In this document: piece by piece, positions 43,161 to 52,641 of the stretch
Position numbering within the stretch: the first letter of the stretch is position 1
Layout: the number at the start of each line of letters is the position of its first letter
Assembly: GCF_014076415.1 (NCBI RefSeq)
Contig: NZ_CP043568.1
Span: forward strand, 5,394,001 to 5,458,000
DNA length: 64,000 nt
Origin: Comamonas testosteroni
GTDB taxonomy: Bacteria > Pseudomonadota > Gammaproteobacteria > Burkholderiales > Burkholderiaceae_C
Direction: 5' to 3'
The notes under the pieces: model-generated
What the model was told of the DNA's origin: nothing
What the model saw: the letters and a program-made list of their open reading frames with translations, nothing else
The model's database searches: none
Program-made: the position numbers and the translations under genes

Positions 43161-43706
43161 ATGAGCATCCCATCCATCTTCAAGACCGCAACCACTGCCG
43201 CCCTGCTGGGCGCTGCAGTCCTGCTCACCGGCTGCGCAGCCACCACCTCCGGCGGTGGCGATGTCCTGCGTTACAAGACACCGGGCTCGACCTTCCCCAT
43301 CGCCGCAGCCGTGGAAATTCCCACCGATGCCCGCACTGTCTACCTCTCGGGCAAGGTACCGCCCGTGGTGGACAAATCCAAGCCCGCCGGCGATCCTGCT
43401 GCCTATGGCGGCGACACCGAAGGCCAGACCGTGGCCATCCTCAAGGGCCTGGAAGAGCAGCTCAAGGGCATGAATCTCGGCATGAGCGATGTGGTGAAGA
43501 TGCAGGTCTTCCTGGTGGCCGATCCCGCCAAGGGCAACAAGATGGACTTTGCCGGCTTCATGCGTGGCTACACCCAGTTCTTTGGCACGGCTGCCCAGCC
43601 CAACCTGCCCGCACGTTCTGCCTTCCAGATTGCAGCCCTGGCCAACCCGGCCTGGTATGTGGAAATCGAGGTCGTGGCAGTGCGTGCCGCCAAGCCCGTC
43701 AAGTAA
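43161..43706 (+). CDS. Lipoprotein RidA-family protein (periplasmic imine/enamine deaminase candidate)
   Basis: 181 aa. RidA proteins hydrolyse reactive imines to ketones plus ammonia, normally in the cytosol. Here a lipoprotein signal precedes the domain (TATTAALLGAAVLLTGC, Cys near 25), so the protein is predicted in the periplasm. The core is recognisable: VYLSGKVPPVVD, NLPARSAFQIAALANPAWYV and VEIEVVAVR, keeping the Arg that binds the carboxylate and the Glu near the C-terminus. It has a ~30-residue insert compared with 128-aa RidA. In operon with the amine oxidase, it should act on that enzyme's imine product. Confidence 0.9.
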   Translation: MSIPSIFKTATTAALLGAAVLLTGCAATTSGGGDVLRYKTPGSTFPIAAAVEIPTDARTVYLSGKVPPVVDKSKPAGDPAAYGGDTEGQTVAILKGLEEQLKGMNLGMSDVVKMQVFLVADPAKGNKMDFAGFMRGYTQFFGTAAQPNLPARSAFQIAALANPAWYVEIEVVAVRAAKPVK

Positions 43707-43770
43707 GTCACGCGCCGGCCTTGCATTCATCGCCGGCCCGGTCAGCGATGAATGTCGATTCCCGCGCTGC

Positions 43771-45396
43771 TCAGTGGGAGGGGAAGCCCGTTTCCTGCTG
43801 GGCGCTGCGCGTATCGAGCGCCAGGAAATGGTGAACCACGGGCTTGTCCGGCCCCTGGTGGTAGCGCAAAGCGGCGGCCTGCAGATCGGCGTCGGCCTTG
43901 GACACGCGACCATGCTGGCGCAGGTGCTCGGCCCAGGACTCGACCAGGAACCACTCGATCACCCGGCCCGGCTCGCCGGTGTGCTCGGCCACGCCCCAGG
44001 CATAAGCCCCATCGCGACGGCGCTCCTCGGCCACTTGCTGCATGGCCTGGAAAAAGGCGGTCAGGTCTTGATGCGCAATCCGGTACTCGATCTGAATCAT
44101 GACCGGGCCGCGGTCGTGGGCCACGGGTTCAGCCAGCAGGGGCTCGGGCCAGTGGTTGGACGGCTGCAGATCGGCCTCGCCAGTGGGCAGCTTCACGCGG
44201 TGGAAAACCAGGGACACCAGCACCAGGCCAACGGCTCCGATCAGCAGCGTGACCGGCAGGCCCAGCAGGCCGGCGATCAGACCCCAGCCCAGACTGCCCA
44301 GCGCCATGGCGCCGTTGAACACCATCAGGTAGATGGCGAGACCCCGGCCGCGCACCCAGTTCGGCAGCACCGCCTGGGCCACGCCGTTGAGCGTGGTCAG
44401 CGCAACAATCCAGCCCAGACCCAGCACCAGCATCAGCGCCACTGCAGCCCACTGGGGCGGCGCCAGGCTCAGCACTGCCATCACCACGGCAGTAACCACC
44501 GAGGCCAGCAACACCAGACCGTCGGTATCGAGGCGCTTGCGCAGCTTGGGCAGCAGCACGGCACCCAGGATGGCACCGGCACCCACTGCACCCAGCATCA
44601 CGCCATAAAAACCGGCCGTGCCGCCCAGCATGCGGCGCGCCACCAGGGGCAGCAAGGCCCAGACCGAGCTGGCGAACAGGAAGAACACAGCGGCGCGCAG
44701 CAGCACCACATGCAGTTCGCGGCTGGCACGGGCATAGCGCACACCGGCCCGGAAGGCGCCAAAGAACTGCTCGTTGAGCGCCGAGGCCTCGGCCTTGGGA
44801 CGCTTCCACCAGATGAGGGCAGCGATCACGAACACATAGCTGAGCACGTCGAGACCGTATGCCGCTGCGGCGCCGAAACTGGCCAGCAGCAGACCACCGG
44901 CGGCCGGGCCGATGGCACGGGCGATGTTGATGCCCAAGGAATTCAGGGCCACAGCGCTCTTGAGTTCGCTGCGCGGCACCAGCTCGGGCACGATGGACTG
45001 CCAGGTCGGCCCCATGAGGGCGGCACCGATGCCGCCGACAAAGGTCAGGGCCACCAGGTATTCCACCGTGAGGGTGTTGGTCTGGGCCAGCACCAGCAGC
45101 GTGCCGCTCACGGCTCCCAGCAGCACCTGCACGGCGATCAGGAAGCGGCGACGGTCCAGGATGTCGGACAGCACGCCGGCCGGGATGGCCAGCAGAAAGA
45201 CCGGCAGCGTGGCCGCCGTCTGAATCATGGCGACGGCCGTGGGGCTGGACGAGAGTTCGGTCACCATCCAGGCGCTGGCCACATCGCGCATGAAGCTGCC
45301 GATATTGCCCAGCACAGTGGCGGCCCACAGCACGGCAAAGACGGGAATGGCCAGGGGTGCGAAGCTGCCCGAGGCGTTTTTTCTGTTATCCGGCAT
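43771..45396 (-). CDS. MFS transporter (MFS_3/EntS-like) with C-terminal monooxygenase-like domain
   Basis: 541 aa inner-membrane exporter candidate. N-terminal ~410 residues form the 12-helix MFS_3 domain: VASAWMVTELSSSPTAVAMI, AIPAGVLSDILDRRRFLIAV. Residues ~420-540 are a soluble dimeric alpha/beta-barrel (ABM-like) domain: MIQIEYRIAHQDLTAFFQAM and ESWAEHLRQHGRVSKAD. This fusion is normal in the family. ATG 45396 overlaps the end of the DoxX gene by 11 bases, so translation is coupled. Last gene of the LysR-divergent operon. Confidence 0.9.
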   Translation of the reverse strand: MPDNRKNASGSFAPLAIPVFAVLWAATVLGNIGSFMRDVASAWMVTELSSSPTAVAMIQTAATLPVFLLAIPAGVLSDILDRRRFLIAVQVLLGAVSGTLLVLAQTNTLTVEYLVALTFVGGIGAALMGPTWQSIVPELVPRSELKSAVALNSLGINIARAIGPAAGGLLLASFGAAAAYGLDVLSYVFVIAALIWWKRPKAEASALNEQFFGAFRAGVRYARASRELHVVLLRAAVFFLFASSVWALLPLVARRMLGGTAGFYGVMLGAVGAGAILGAVLLPKLRKRLDTDGLVLLASVVTAVVMAVLSLAPPQWAAVALMLVLGLGWIVALTTLNGVAQAVLPNWVRGRGLAIYLMVFNGAMALGSLGWGLIAGLLGLPVTLLIGAVGLVLVSLVFHRVKLPTGEADLQPSNHWPEPLLAEPVAHDRGPVMIQIEYRIAHQDLTAFFQAMQQVAEERRRDGAYAWGVAEHTGEPGRVIEWFLVESWAEHLRQHGRVSKADADLQAAALRYHQGPDKPVVHHFLALDTRSAQQETGFPSH

Positions 45397-45796
45397 GCGA
45401 GCCTCCGAGATCGTGCCAGGCGACGAGCAACATGCCGCCGACCAAGCCCCAGTGTTCAAAAAATGCGTTGGCAGCACGCTGGCGCTCGGCCTGCGGCGCT
45501 GCCCAGAAGCGGTCTGCCAGCAAGGCCGCCAGCACGGTGAATCCGGCCAGGGCCAGAGCCCCCAGCCAGCGGTACCAGCCCGTAAGGATCAGGGCCGAGG
45601 CCGCCAGCTGCAGCACCAGAGCGGCGGCTGCGATGGGTGCGGCCGGGGTCAGGCCCAGGGCCTTCACCTCGGCTACAGCCCCGCGGAAATCCCGGGCCTT
45701 GTACCAGCCACCCTGCAGGTAGGCCACACACAGGCACAGCAGGGCCAGCGACTGCACCCAGGGGGCGGTGGCTGCAGCGCGCAGCGCCTCACCCAT
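45386..45796 (-). CDS. DoxX family membrane protein
   Basis: 136 aa with four predicted helices (VQSLALLCLCVAYLQGG, AAALVLQLAASALIL, WLGALALAGFTVLAALLA, EHWGLVGGMLLVAW) and the DoxX motif GWYKARDFRGAVAEVKALGL. DoxX-like proteins are linked to thiol and redox stress or to quinone-coupled enzymes. Its start lies two bases from the amidohydrolase stop and its end overlaps the MFS start, a compact operon. Exact role unknown. Confidence 0.85.
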   Translation of the reverse strand: MGEALRAAATAPWVQSLALLCLCVAYLQGGWYKARDFRGAVAEVKALGLTPAAPIAAAALVLQLAASALILTGWYRWLGALALAGFTVLAALLADRFWAAPQAERQRAANAFFEHWGLVGGMLLVAWHDLGGSHAG

Positions 45797-45797
45797 G

Positions 45798-47687
45798 TCA
45801 CACCGCCCAGCAGGCGCAGCCCAGCGCGCCCCAGAAGCCCTTGAGATCGGCCACGGGCAGCTTGCTGCTCCAGGCCGTGGCATGGGCATGCCCGTGCAGA
45901 TTGCAGTTGCTGGCGCAGCCGCAGCTGGCAGCGGCGTTGCGCATCACGGACTGCAGCGGCGCGCCTTCCTGCACTCCCCAGGCGCCGTAGCCCTTGAAGG
46001 TGCGCACGGGGGACCAGTCAGGCATGGCCAGGGGCGGGGCCGATTCATCGAAGTCGGCGAAGGCGCCGACGCCGTAGACCACCTTGCCACCCACCACGGT
46101 GAGCAGGGCCGATGTGTCGGCAATGTCGGACTCGGGGCAGGCGAAGAAGTCGCGGTCGGGCACGATCAGGTCGGCCAGCTGGCCCACCTGGATGCGGCCT
46201 TTCTTGCCCTGTTCGTTGCTGAACCAGGTCACGTTTTCGGTCCACATGCGCAGCGCCTGGTCGCGGCTCAGGCAGTTGCGCTGGGGCGTGAGCTGCAGGC
46301 CGCCCACGGTCTTGCCCGTGATGAGCCAGGACAGCGAAACCCAGGGGTTGTAGCTGGCAACGCGGGTGGCATCGGTGCCGGCTGACACGTTGACGCCTTT
46401 TTCCAGCATGCGCTTGACGGGCGGCGTGGCCTCGGCCGCAGCGGCGCCATAGCGCTCGACGAAGTATTCGCCCTGGTAGGCCATGCGATGCTGCACTGCC
46501 ACGCCACCGCCCAGGGCCGCAATACGGTCGATGGACTTCTCGGAAATGGTTTCGGCGTGGTCGAAGAACCAGTTCAGGCCGGCCAGGGGCGTGTCCTGGT
46601 TCACCTTCTCGAACACATTGAGCGCGCGGTCTATGGTCTCGTCGTAGGTGGCGTGCATGCGCCAGGGCCAGCGGTTCTGGGCGAGGATGCGCACCACTTC
46701 TTCGAGCTCGCCTTCCATGCCGGGCGCCAGCTCGGGCTGGGGCTGGCGGAAGTCCTCGAAGTCGGCGGCCGAGAACACCAGCATCTCGCCTGCGCCGTTG
46801 TGGCGGAAGTAGTCCGTACCCTGCTTGTACTGCGAAGTGGAGGTCCAGCGCAGAAAGTCGTCCTTCTCTTCCTTGGGCTTTTGCGTGAACAGGTTGTAGG
46901 CCAGGCGGATGGTGAGCTGGTCGGCATCGGCCAGCTCCTGAATCACGTCGTAGTCGTCGGGATAGTTCTGCATGCCGCCGCCAGCGTCAATGGCGCCGGT
47001 CACACCCAGGCGGTTGAGTTCGCGCATGAAGTGGCGTGTCGAGTTGACCTGGTAGTCGCGTGGCAGCTTGGGCCCCTTGGCCAGCGTGGCGTAGAGAATG
47101 GAAGCATTGGGTTTGGCCAGCAGCAGGCCCGTGGGGTTGCCGACGCTGTCGCGCAGGATCTGGCCGCCGGGCGGCTCGGGCGTGTCCTTGGTGTAGCCCA
47201 CGGCACGCAGGGCGGCGGCATTGAGTAGGGCACGGTCGTACAGATGCAGGATGAAGACCGGGGTGTCGGGCGCCACGGCGTTCAGCTCGGCCAGCGTGGG
47301 CAGACGCTTTTCCACAAACTGGTGCTCGCTGAAGCCGCCTACCACGCGCACCCACTGGGGCGCAGGAGTCACATCCACCTGCGCCTTGAGCATGGCCATG
47401 GCATCGGCCAGGCTCTTCACGCCGTCCCAGCGCAGCTCCATGTTGAAGTTCAGGCCACCACGGATCAGATGCAGGTGGTTGTCGATCAGACCCGGCAGCG
47501 CACTGCGTCCGCCCAGATCGATGCGTTGGGTCCGCGCGCCGGCCAGGGGCAGGACTTCGCGGTCGCTGCCGACGGCACTGAAGCGCCCCTGGCTTACTGC
47601 CACGGCCGTGGCTGTGGGCTTGCTGCGGTCCAGCGTGGTGAAACGGCCGTTGAACAGGATCAGATCGGGGGTGGAGGGCTGGGTCAT
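45798..47687 (-). CDS. Amidohydrolase family protein (YtcJ-like, amidohydrolase_3)
   Basis: 629 aa metal-dependent hydrolase. N-terminal beta-sandwich (DLILFNGRFTTLDRSKPTAT), metal motif LPGLIDNHLHLIRGGLNFNM (HxH near residue 68), later RMHATYDETI and FDHAETISEKSIDRIAALGG, and the C-terminal metal Asp in SAGTDATRVASYNPW. Ends with a cysteine-bearing extension (ASCGCASNCNLHGHAHA, then ALGCACWAV), which is unusual and may bind metal. ATG 47687 follows GGAGACCTCC-type sequence. Natural substrate unknown. Confidence 0.9.
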   Translation of the reverse strand: MTQPSTPDLILFNGRFTTLDRSKPTATAVAVSQGRFSAVGSDREVLPLAGARTQRIDLGGRSALPGLIDNHLHLIRGGLNFNMELRWDGVKSLADAMAMLKAQVDVTPAPQWVRVVGGFSEHQFVEKRLPTLAELNAVAPDTPVFILHLYDRALLNAAALRAVGYTKDTPEPPGGQILRDSVGNPTGLLLAKPNASILYATLAKGPKLPRDYQVNSTRHFMRELNRLGVTGAIDAGGGMQNYPDDYDVIQELADADQLTIRLAYNLFTQKPKEEKDDFLRWTSTSQYKQGTDYFRHNGAGEMLVFSAADFEDFRQPQPELAPGMEGELEEVVRILAQNRWPWRMHATYDETIDRALNVFEKVNQDTPLAGLNWFFDHAETISEKSIDRIAALGGGVAVQHRMAYQGEYFVERYGAAAAEATPPVKRMLEKGVNVSAGTDATRVASYNPWVSLSWLITGKTVGGLQLTPQRNCLSRDQALRMWTENVTWFSNEQGKKGRIQVGQLADLIVPDRDFFACPESDIADTSALLTVVGGKVVYGVGAFADFDESAPPLAMPDWSPVRTFKGYGAWGVQEGAPLQSVMRNAAASCGCASNCNLHGHAHATAWSSKLPVADLKGFWGALGCACWAV

Positions 47688-47838
47688 GGAGGTCTCCGGT
47701 GGTTCAGCGACGCGAAGAGTGCGCCAGATTTCGTAGCGAGCAGACCGAGATCGCATTGAGGACCGCTGCCGTACATGCGCACGGCGATAACCGAAGGTGC
47801 AAGATCGGTCTGCGCAGTAGAAAGATGATGTGCTCTTT

Positions 47839-48513
47839 TTAGCCTTCGTGGGCGCCGAACATGGTCTTGGCGTAGGTGATGCCGATGCCGTAGCCGCCAC
47901 CCAGCTTCTTGGCGATGCCTGTGGTCATGTCATAAGTCTCGGTGCGGGCCCAGTCGCGCTGCATTTCCAGCAGGTATTGCAAGGACGTGATGGGCTGGGC
48001 ACCGGCCTGGACCATGCGCTCCATGGCGCGGTTGTGGGCTTCGGTGGAGATGTCGCCGCAGGCATCGGCAATCACGAAGACCTCAAAGCCCTGGTCCAGC
48101 GCCGACAGGGCCGGTCCGACGATGCACACGCTGGTCCACAGGCCGGCCAGCACGATGCGGGGCTTGCCGATCTCGTTGACCTTGCGGATCACGGCCTCGT
48201 CTTCCCAGGTATTCATCGAGGTGCGATCCAGCAGGGACTGACCGGGGAAAGGCGCAGTCACTTCCTCGAACATGGGGCCGGAGAAACTCTTTTCTGCCAC
48301 GGTGGTGAGGATGGTCGAGGCTCCGAAGCCGGCGGCAGCCGAAGCGACCAGGGCGGCGTTGGAGCGCAGTTGTACGGGGTCGATGGAGTGCGTGGCAAAG
48401 GCCATCTGCGACTGGAAGTCGATCATGATCAGCGTGTGGTCATGGGGGTTGAGCAGCTTGGCACCGGGCTTGGCGACGGCGATGGGACGGGCGTTGGCGT
48501 TGGCGTTGGTCAT
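47839..48513 (-). CDS. Isochorismatase-family cysteine hydrolase (YcaC-like)
   Basis: 224 aa. Alpha/beta hydrolase with the Asp-Lys-Cys triad: Asp in LIMIDFQSQMAFATH, Lys in TTVAEKSFSGPMF, Cys in AGLWTSVCIVGPALSALDQG. It resembles YcaC-type octameric hydrolases rather than true isochorismatases. ATG 48513 follows AGGAGTTTCACC. An Asn/Ala repeat (TNANANARP) begins the protein. Between the pirin gene (85-base gap) and the amidohydrolase gene (151 bases) in the LysR-divergent operon. Confidence 0.9.
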   Translation of the reverse strand: MTNANANARPIAVAKPGAKLLNPHDHTLIMIDFQSQMAFATHSIDPVQLRSNAALVASAAAGFGASTILTTVAEKSFSGPMFEEVTAPFPGQSLLDRTSMNTWEDEAVIRKVNEIGKPRIVLAGLWTSVCIVGPALSALDQGFEVFVIADACGDISTEAHNRAMERMVQAGAQPITSLQYLLEMQRDWARTETYDMTTGIAKKLGGGYGIGITYAKTMFGAHEG

Positions 48514-48598
48514 GGTGAAACTCCTGGGTAAAACGTGAGCGAGAGGCTGCAGGGGAAACAAGAAAGCAGAATGAAAACCGGGGTGTGAAAACTGTTGC

Positions 48599-49318
<720 letters not shown>

Positions 49319-49453
49319 TTCTATCTCCTAGACAATCGATGGTGTTCACACTTCCTGCTGCTGGCCTGCCGGCCTTGTTTTGCTGCATTCCGTGTGGCGA
49401 TGAATGAAGTATCCGCGGCCTGATATGCGGTCATGCTGAAAGAAAATCCTCTC

Positions 49454-49476
49454 AATCATCGATAATTTCGATGATT
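49454..49476. promoter_or_regulatory. LysR-type operator (T-N11-A inside a perfect palindrome)
   Basis: AATCATCGA (49454-49462) and TCGATGATT (49468-49476) around TAATT; inside it TCGATAATTTCGA fits T-N11-A. It lies 20 bases upstream of the LysR ATG and in the shared promoter region with the pirin operon, so it is the likely autoregulatory and activation site. Confidence 0.7.
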
Positions 49477-49495
49477 ATTTTTCAGGCACCCCAAT

Positions 49496-50398
49496 ATGCT
49501 CAAACTCTCTCTGGAAGCCATCGAACTGGTGGACACCATTGCGCGCCATGGCTCGTTCGCCGGTGCGGCAGAGCGCCTGCACAAAGTACCGTCAACCATC
49601 TCCTATGCCGTGTCCAAGCTCGAGGAACAGCTGGGGCTGAACCTGTTTGTGCGCAACGGCCCGCGCGTCAGTCTCACGCCAGCGGGCGAGGAACTGCTCA
49701 AGGAAGGGCGCTGGCTGCTGGCGGCCGCGCGTCAGCTCGAATCTCGGCTGCGCCAGATCGCCACGGGCTTCGAGACCGAAGTGCGCCTGGTGCATGACTC
49801 GTTGATCCCCACCAGCGCCTTGGGCGCCGACATTCAGGCCTTCGAGGCGCTGAACAGCGGCACGCGTCTGCGCATCGGCAGCGAGACGCTGACCGGCACC
49901 TGGGAAGCCCTGCGCGAAGGCCGGGCCGACCTGATCGTGGCTGCGGGCGAAGGCCCGGCCGGCGGCGGCCACAAGGCCGTGGCCGTGGGCCAGCTCGATT
50001 TCGTGTTCTGCGTGACGGCCAGCCACCCGCTGGCGCGCCTGGGCCGGCCACTGGCGCGCAGCGACCTGCTGGAACACACCGCCGTGGTGGTGGGTGACGG
50101 CGCGCGCTCGCTGACCGACCGCACCGTGGGCCTGCTCACCGGCCAGCGACGCATCACCGTGCCGAGCATGCAGGCCAAGATCGAATGCCAGGCCGCCGGG
50201 CTGGGCCACGGCTTTGTGCCGCGCGCCTGCGTGCGTGTGGAGCTGGAGACCGGGGTGCTGGTGGAACTGGCGGTGGAAGAGCCGCGTCCGCCCGAAACCT
50301 TCTGGCTGGCCTGGCGCAGCGATGCCCGCGGCCGGGCCCAGCAATGGTGGCGCGAGCGCCTCAGCCGCCCACTGCTGCCCGGCATACTTCCCTACTGA
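49496..50398 (+). CDS. LysR-family transcriptional regulator
   Basis: 300 aa. N-terminal winged HTH (LEAIELVDTIARHGSFAGAA, LHKVPSTISYAVSKLEEQLG), then the periplasmic-binding-like effector domain (EVRLVHDSLIPTSALGADIQ). The first domain is canonical. Divergent from the pirin/isochorismatase/amidohydrolase/DoxX/MFS operon, which it presumably controls through the palindrome in the intergenic region. Effector unknown. Confidence 0.93.
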   Translation: MLKLSLEAIELVDTIARHGSFAGAAERLHKVPSTISYAVSKLEEQLGLNLFVRNGPRVSLTPAGEELLKEGRWLLAAARQLESRLRQIATGFETEVRLVHDSLIPTSALGADIQAFEALNSGTRLRIGSETLTGTWEALREGRADLIVAAGEGPAGGGHKAVAVGQLDFVFCVTASHPLARLGRPLARSDLLEHTAVVVGDGARSLTDRTVGLLTGQRRITVPSMQAKIECQAAGLGHGFVPRACVRVELETGVLVELAVEEPRPPETFWLAWRSDARGRAQQWWRERLSRPLLPGILPY

Positions 50399-50399
50399 A

Positions 50400-50430
50400 A
50401 CGGCCCTGCAACGCAAGGAGGCAGGGCCGT
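50400..50430. terminator. Hairpin after the LysR gene
   Basis: Perfect 10-bp stem ACGGCCCTGC (50400-50409) and GCAGGGCCGT (50421-50430). No T-run; probable terminator region between LysR and the convergent Bug gene. Confidence 0.55.
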
Positions 50431-50507
50431 GGTGATGTGAGCCGACGAGGTCTGCGGCAACGGTTCAAGCCATGCCCGGGACCTCGCGAAGCTCAGGGAC
50501 GGGACTC

Positions 50508-51482
50508 TCAGTCCAGCTTCACGCCAGCCGTCTTGATGACCTCACCCCAGCGCTTGGCTTCGGTGCGTGCCATCTGGTGGAACTGCTCGGGCGTGCCGGG
50601 AAGGGCTTCCATGCCGAAGTCGGCCATGCGCTTGACCACATCGGGGTCCTTGAGGGCTTTTTGCAGGTCTGCATTGAGACGCTGCACGATGGCTGGCGGC
50701 AATCCCTTGGGACCCAGAATGCCCTGGAAGGCGTAGACCTCGGAATCCTTGAGACCCAGCTCGGCCAGCGTAGGCACGTTGGGAAGATTGGGCACGCGCT
50801 TGGCCGTGCCTATGGCCAGGGCCCGCACCTTGCCGGACTGAATCACGGGCAGGCCCGATGCCAGATCCAGGAACATGCAAGGCACCTGGCCGCCCATCAC
50901 ATCGGCCAGCGCGGGCGCGGCGCCCTTGTAGGGGATATGGGTCAGGCTGGTGCCGGTGCGGTTCTTGAACAGCTCCATGGCCAGATGGTGGGGCGAGCCA
51001 TTGCCGGGCGAGGCGTAGTTGAGCTTGCCGGGGTTGGCCTTGGCATAGGCCAGGAATTCCTTGAAGTCCTTGGCTTCGAATGCGGGGTTGACCACCAGCG
51101 CCATGGGGAAGCGGCTGATGCCGCCCACATAGGTGAAATCCTTGTCGGGGCTGAAAGGCAGCTTGCTGAACAGGTGTTCGTTGAACGCCAGGATGGCGTT
51201 GTCGGCCGACATGATGGTGTAGCCATCAGGCTTGGCCGCAGCAACGAGCTGGCCGCCGATATTGGTCGAGGCGCCCGGACGGTTGTCCACCACGATGGTC
51301 TGGTTCAGCGTCTTGCGCATGGACTCGGCCACGGTGCGGGCCAGCACATCGGTGCCGCCTCCGGGTGGGTAGGGCACAACCCAGCGCACGGGGTTGGCAG
51401 GCCAGTCCTGCGCCATGGCGAAGGGGGATGCGGCAGCAGCCGAGCTGGCTGCCACGGCAGCCAGGAATTGACGACGATCCAT
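50508..51482 (-). CDS. Tripartite tricarboxylate transporter (Bug family) substrate-binding protein
   Basis: 324 aa periplasmic receptor. N-terminal DRRQFLAAVAASSAAAASPF is a signal with an Arg pair (Tat or Sec). The mature start is WPANPVRWVVPYPPGGGTDV, with VVDNRPGASTNIGGQLVAAA and IPYKGAAPALADVMGGQVPC. AGGAGACAAACG precedes the ATG. Third orphan Bug protein of the window, without TctAB neighbours. Ligand unknown. Confidence 0.92.
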   Translation of the reverse strand: MDRRQFLAAVAASSAAAASPFAMAQDWPANPVRWVVPYPPGGGTDVLARTVAESMRKTLNQTIVVDNRPGASTNIGGQLVAAAKPDGYTIMSADNAILAFNEHLFSKLPFSPDKDFTYVGGISRFPMALVVNPAFEAKDFKEFLAYAKANPGKLNYASPGNGSPHHLAMELFKNRTGTSLTHIPYKGAAPALADVMGGQVPCMFLDLASGLPVIQSGKVRALAIGTAKRVPNLPNVPTLAELGLKDSEVYAFQGILGPKGLPPAIVQRLNADLQKALKDPDVVKRMADFGMEALPGTPEQFHQMARTEAKRWGEVIKTAGVKLD

Positions 51483-51550
51483 CGTTTGTCTCCTTGAGGG
51501 TGATGTAGGGGGGTTGTGGAATGATTTTTGGACCCCGCCAGGCTGCCTTT

Positions 51551-51590
51551 TTCTATTAATTGATAGCTGCCTGCGCTTGTCTCTATTCGG
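51551..51590 (+). repeat. Dispersed repeat family B, copy 5 (partial)
   Basis: TTCTATTAATTGATAGCTGC then CTGCGCTTGTCTCTATTC. Only the first half of the family is present. It runs into the last codons of the convergent-strand TraB/GumN gene (stop at 51583), so the repeat supplies its final residues. Confidence 0.5.
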
Positions 51591-52623
51591 TTTGAATCGG
51601 TTTTGACTCCGATTTCTGTATGGGTGGCAGTTTGAAGCTCACGCGCTCGACCTGATAGCCTTTCTGACGCAGCAGCTCGGGCAGCCCCATGGGCCCGACC
51701 ATATGCAGTGCACCCACGGCAGCAAACACGGTCTTGCCCTGCTGGAGCTGACGAACAATGCCATCTGCCATGCCCGGATTGCGTCCATCCATGAGGCGCG
51801 CGTACTTGAGCCGATCACGCTCGGTCTTGATGCAGTCGCACCAGTCGGCATAGTTCTCCAGCTGTTTTTCGTTGCCGCTGGCCCAGATATTCGCCAGTTG
51901 CTGCAGGATTTCCGGAGCCTTGGGGTCATCAAGCTGGTCCAGCCCGTCGCGCACGCTTTCCTGCACCTCCAAGGGATCGTCGGAAAGCAGCTCCTCGAGC
52001 TGGGTCTGCGCCGACTCCAGCCCCACCACAGGCTTGTGCAACGCATGGGCCATGCCTGCCAGCAGCAGATCGGCGCCAAACTCGGCCACCAGTCCCTGCT
52101 TGCGGCCCAGTTGGCTGACCAGGCCCAGCAGTTGGGCGTCCGGACGTTGTGTGCTCAGATGCTCGGCACAGGCCTGCTTTCGATGCTGCGCCAGCCGGGC
52201 CTCCAGCTCTGCGGGCAGCGCAGGGGCGTCGACACGGGCCTGGAAGCCTTCAATCAACTGCTGCATGACCTGCGGATTCAGCACATCGAGCTCCAGCGCC
52301 AGCAGGTCCACCCCGTACATGGAGCGCACGATGGTGCGACCGGGCAGGATCCACTCCCGCTTGCCCACATGCAAGGTGCCGTAAAGCCAGCTGGTGCGCT
52401 CGCCGTCCTGCACGCGCCAGAGCAGGCCCCTATCCTGCACATGGGGGGCCATGGCCTGCACTTCGGCCGGTGTTGGCGGGCTGAACGGCGGCGGGCAACT
52501 GGCAGCAGGTTCGGCGGCTGGTTCTGCCGCCATGGACAGGCCCGTCAACAAGGCGAGCGCCATGGCCGGCACGGCCTTCAGAGGCAAAATCCAGCGCGAG
52601 AGATTAAGACTTGGCATGGGCAT
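51583..52623 (-). CDS. TraB/GumN family protein
   Basis: 346 aa with a Sec signal (VPAMALALLTGLSMAA), thus periplasmic. The TraB/GumN core: LLWRVQDGERTSWLYGTLHV (GTLHVG motif), LLALELDVLNPQVMQQLIEG, the second conserved segment HKPVVGLESAQTQLEELL, and FAAVGALHMVGPMGLPELLR (GxxH). The family is a Tiki-like metalloprotease fold of uncertain bacterial role. It follows the fumarylacetoacetase-family gene by 18 bases, so co-transcription is likely though functional linkage is unclear. Confidence 0.9.
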   Translation of the reverse strand: MPMPSLNLSRWILPLKAVPAMALALLTGLSMAAEPAAEPAASCPPPFSPPTPAEVQAMAPHVQDRGLLWRVQDGERTSWLYGTLHVGKREWILPGRTIVRSMYGVDLLALELDVLNPQVMQQLIEGFQARVDAPALPAELEARLAQHRKQACAEHLSTQRPDAQLLGLVSQLGRKQGLVAEFGADLLLAGMAHALHKPVVGLESAQTQLEELLSDDPLEVQESVRDGLDQLDDPKAPEILQQLANIWASGNEKQLENYADWCDCIKTERDRLKYARLMDGRNPGMADGIVRQLQQGKTVFAAVGALHMVGPMGLPELLRQKGYQVERVSFKLPPIQKSESKPIQTE

Positions 52624-52641
52624 GACGACTGCAACGAGAGC

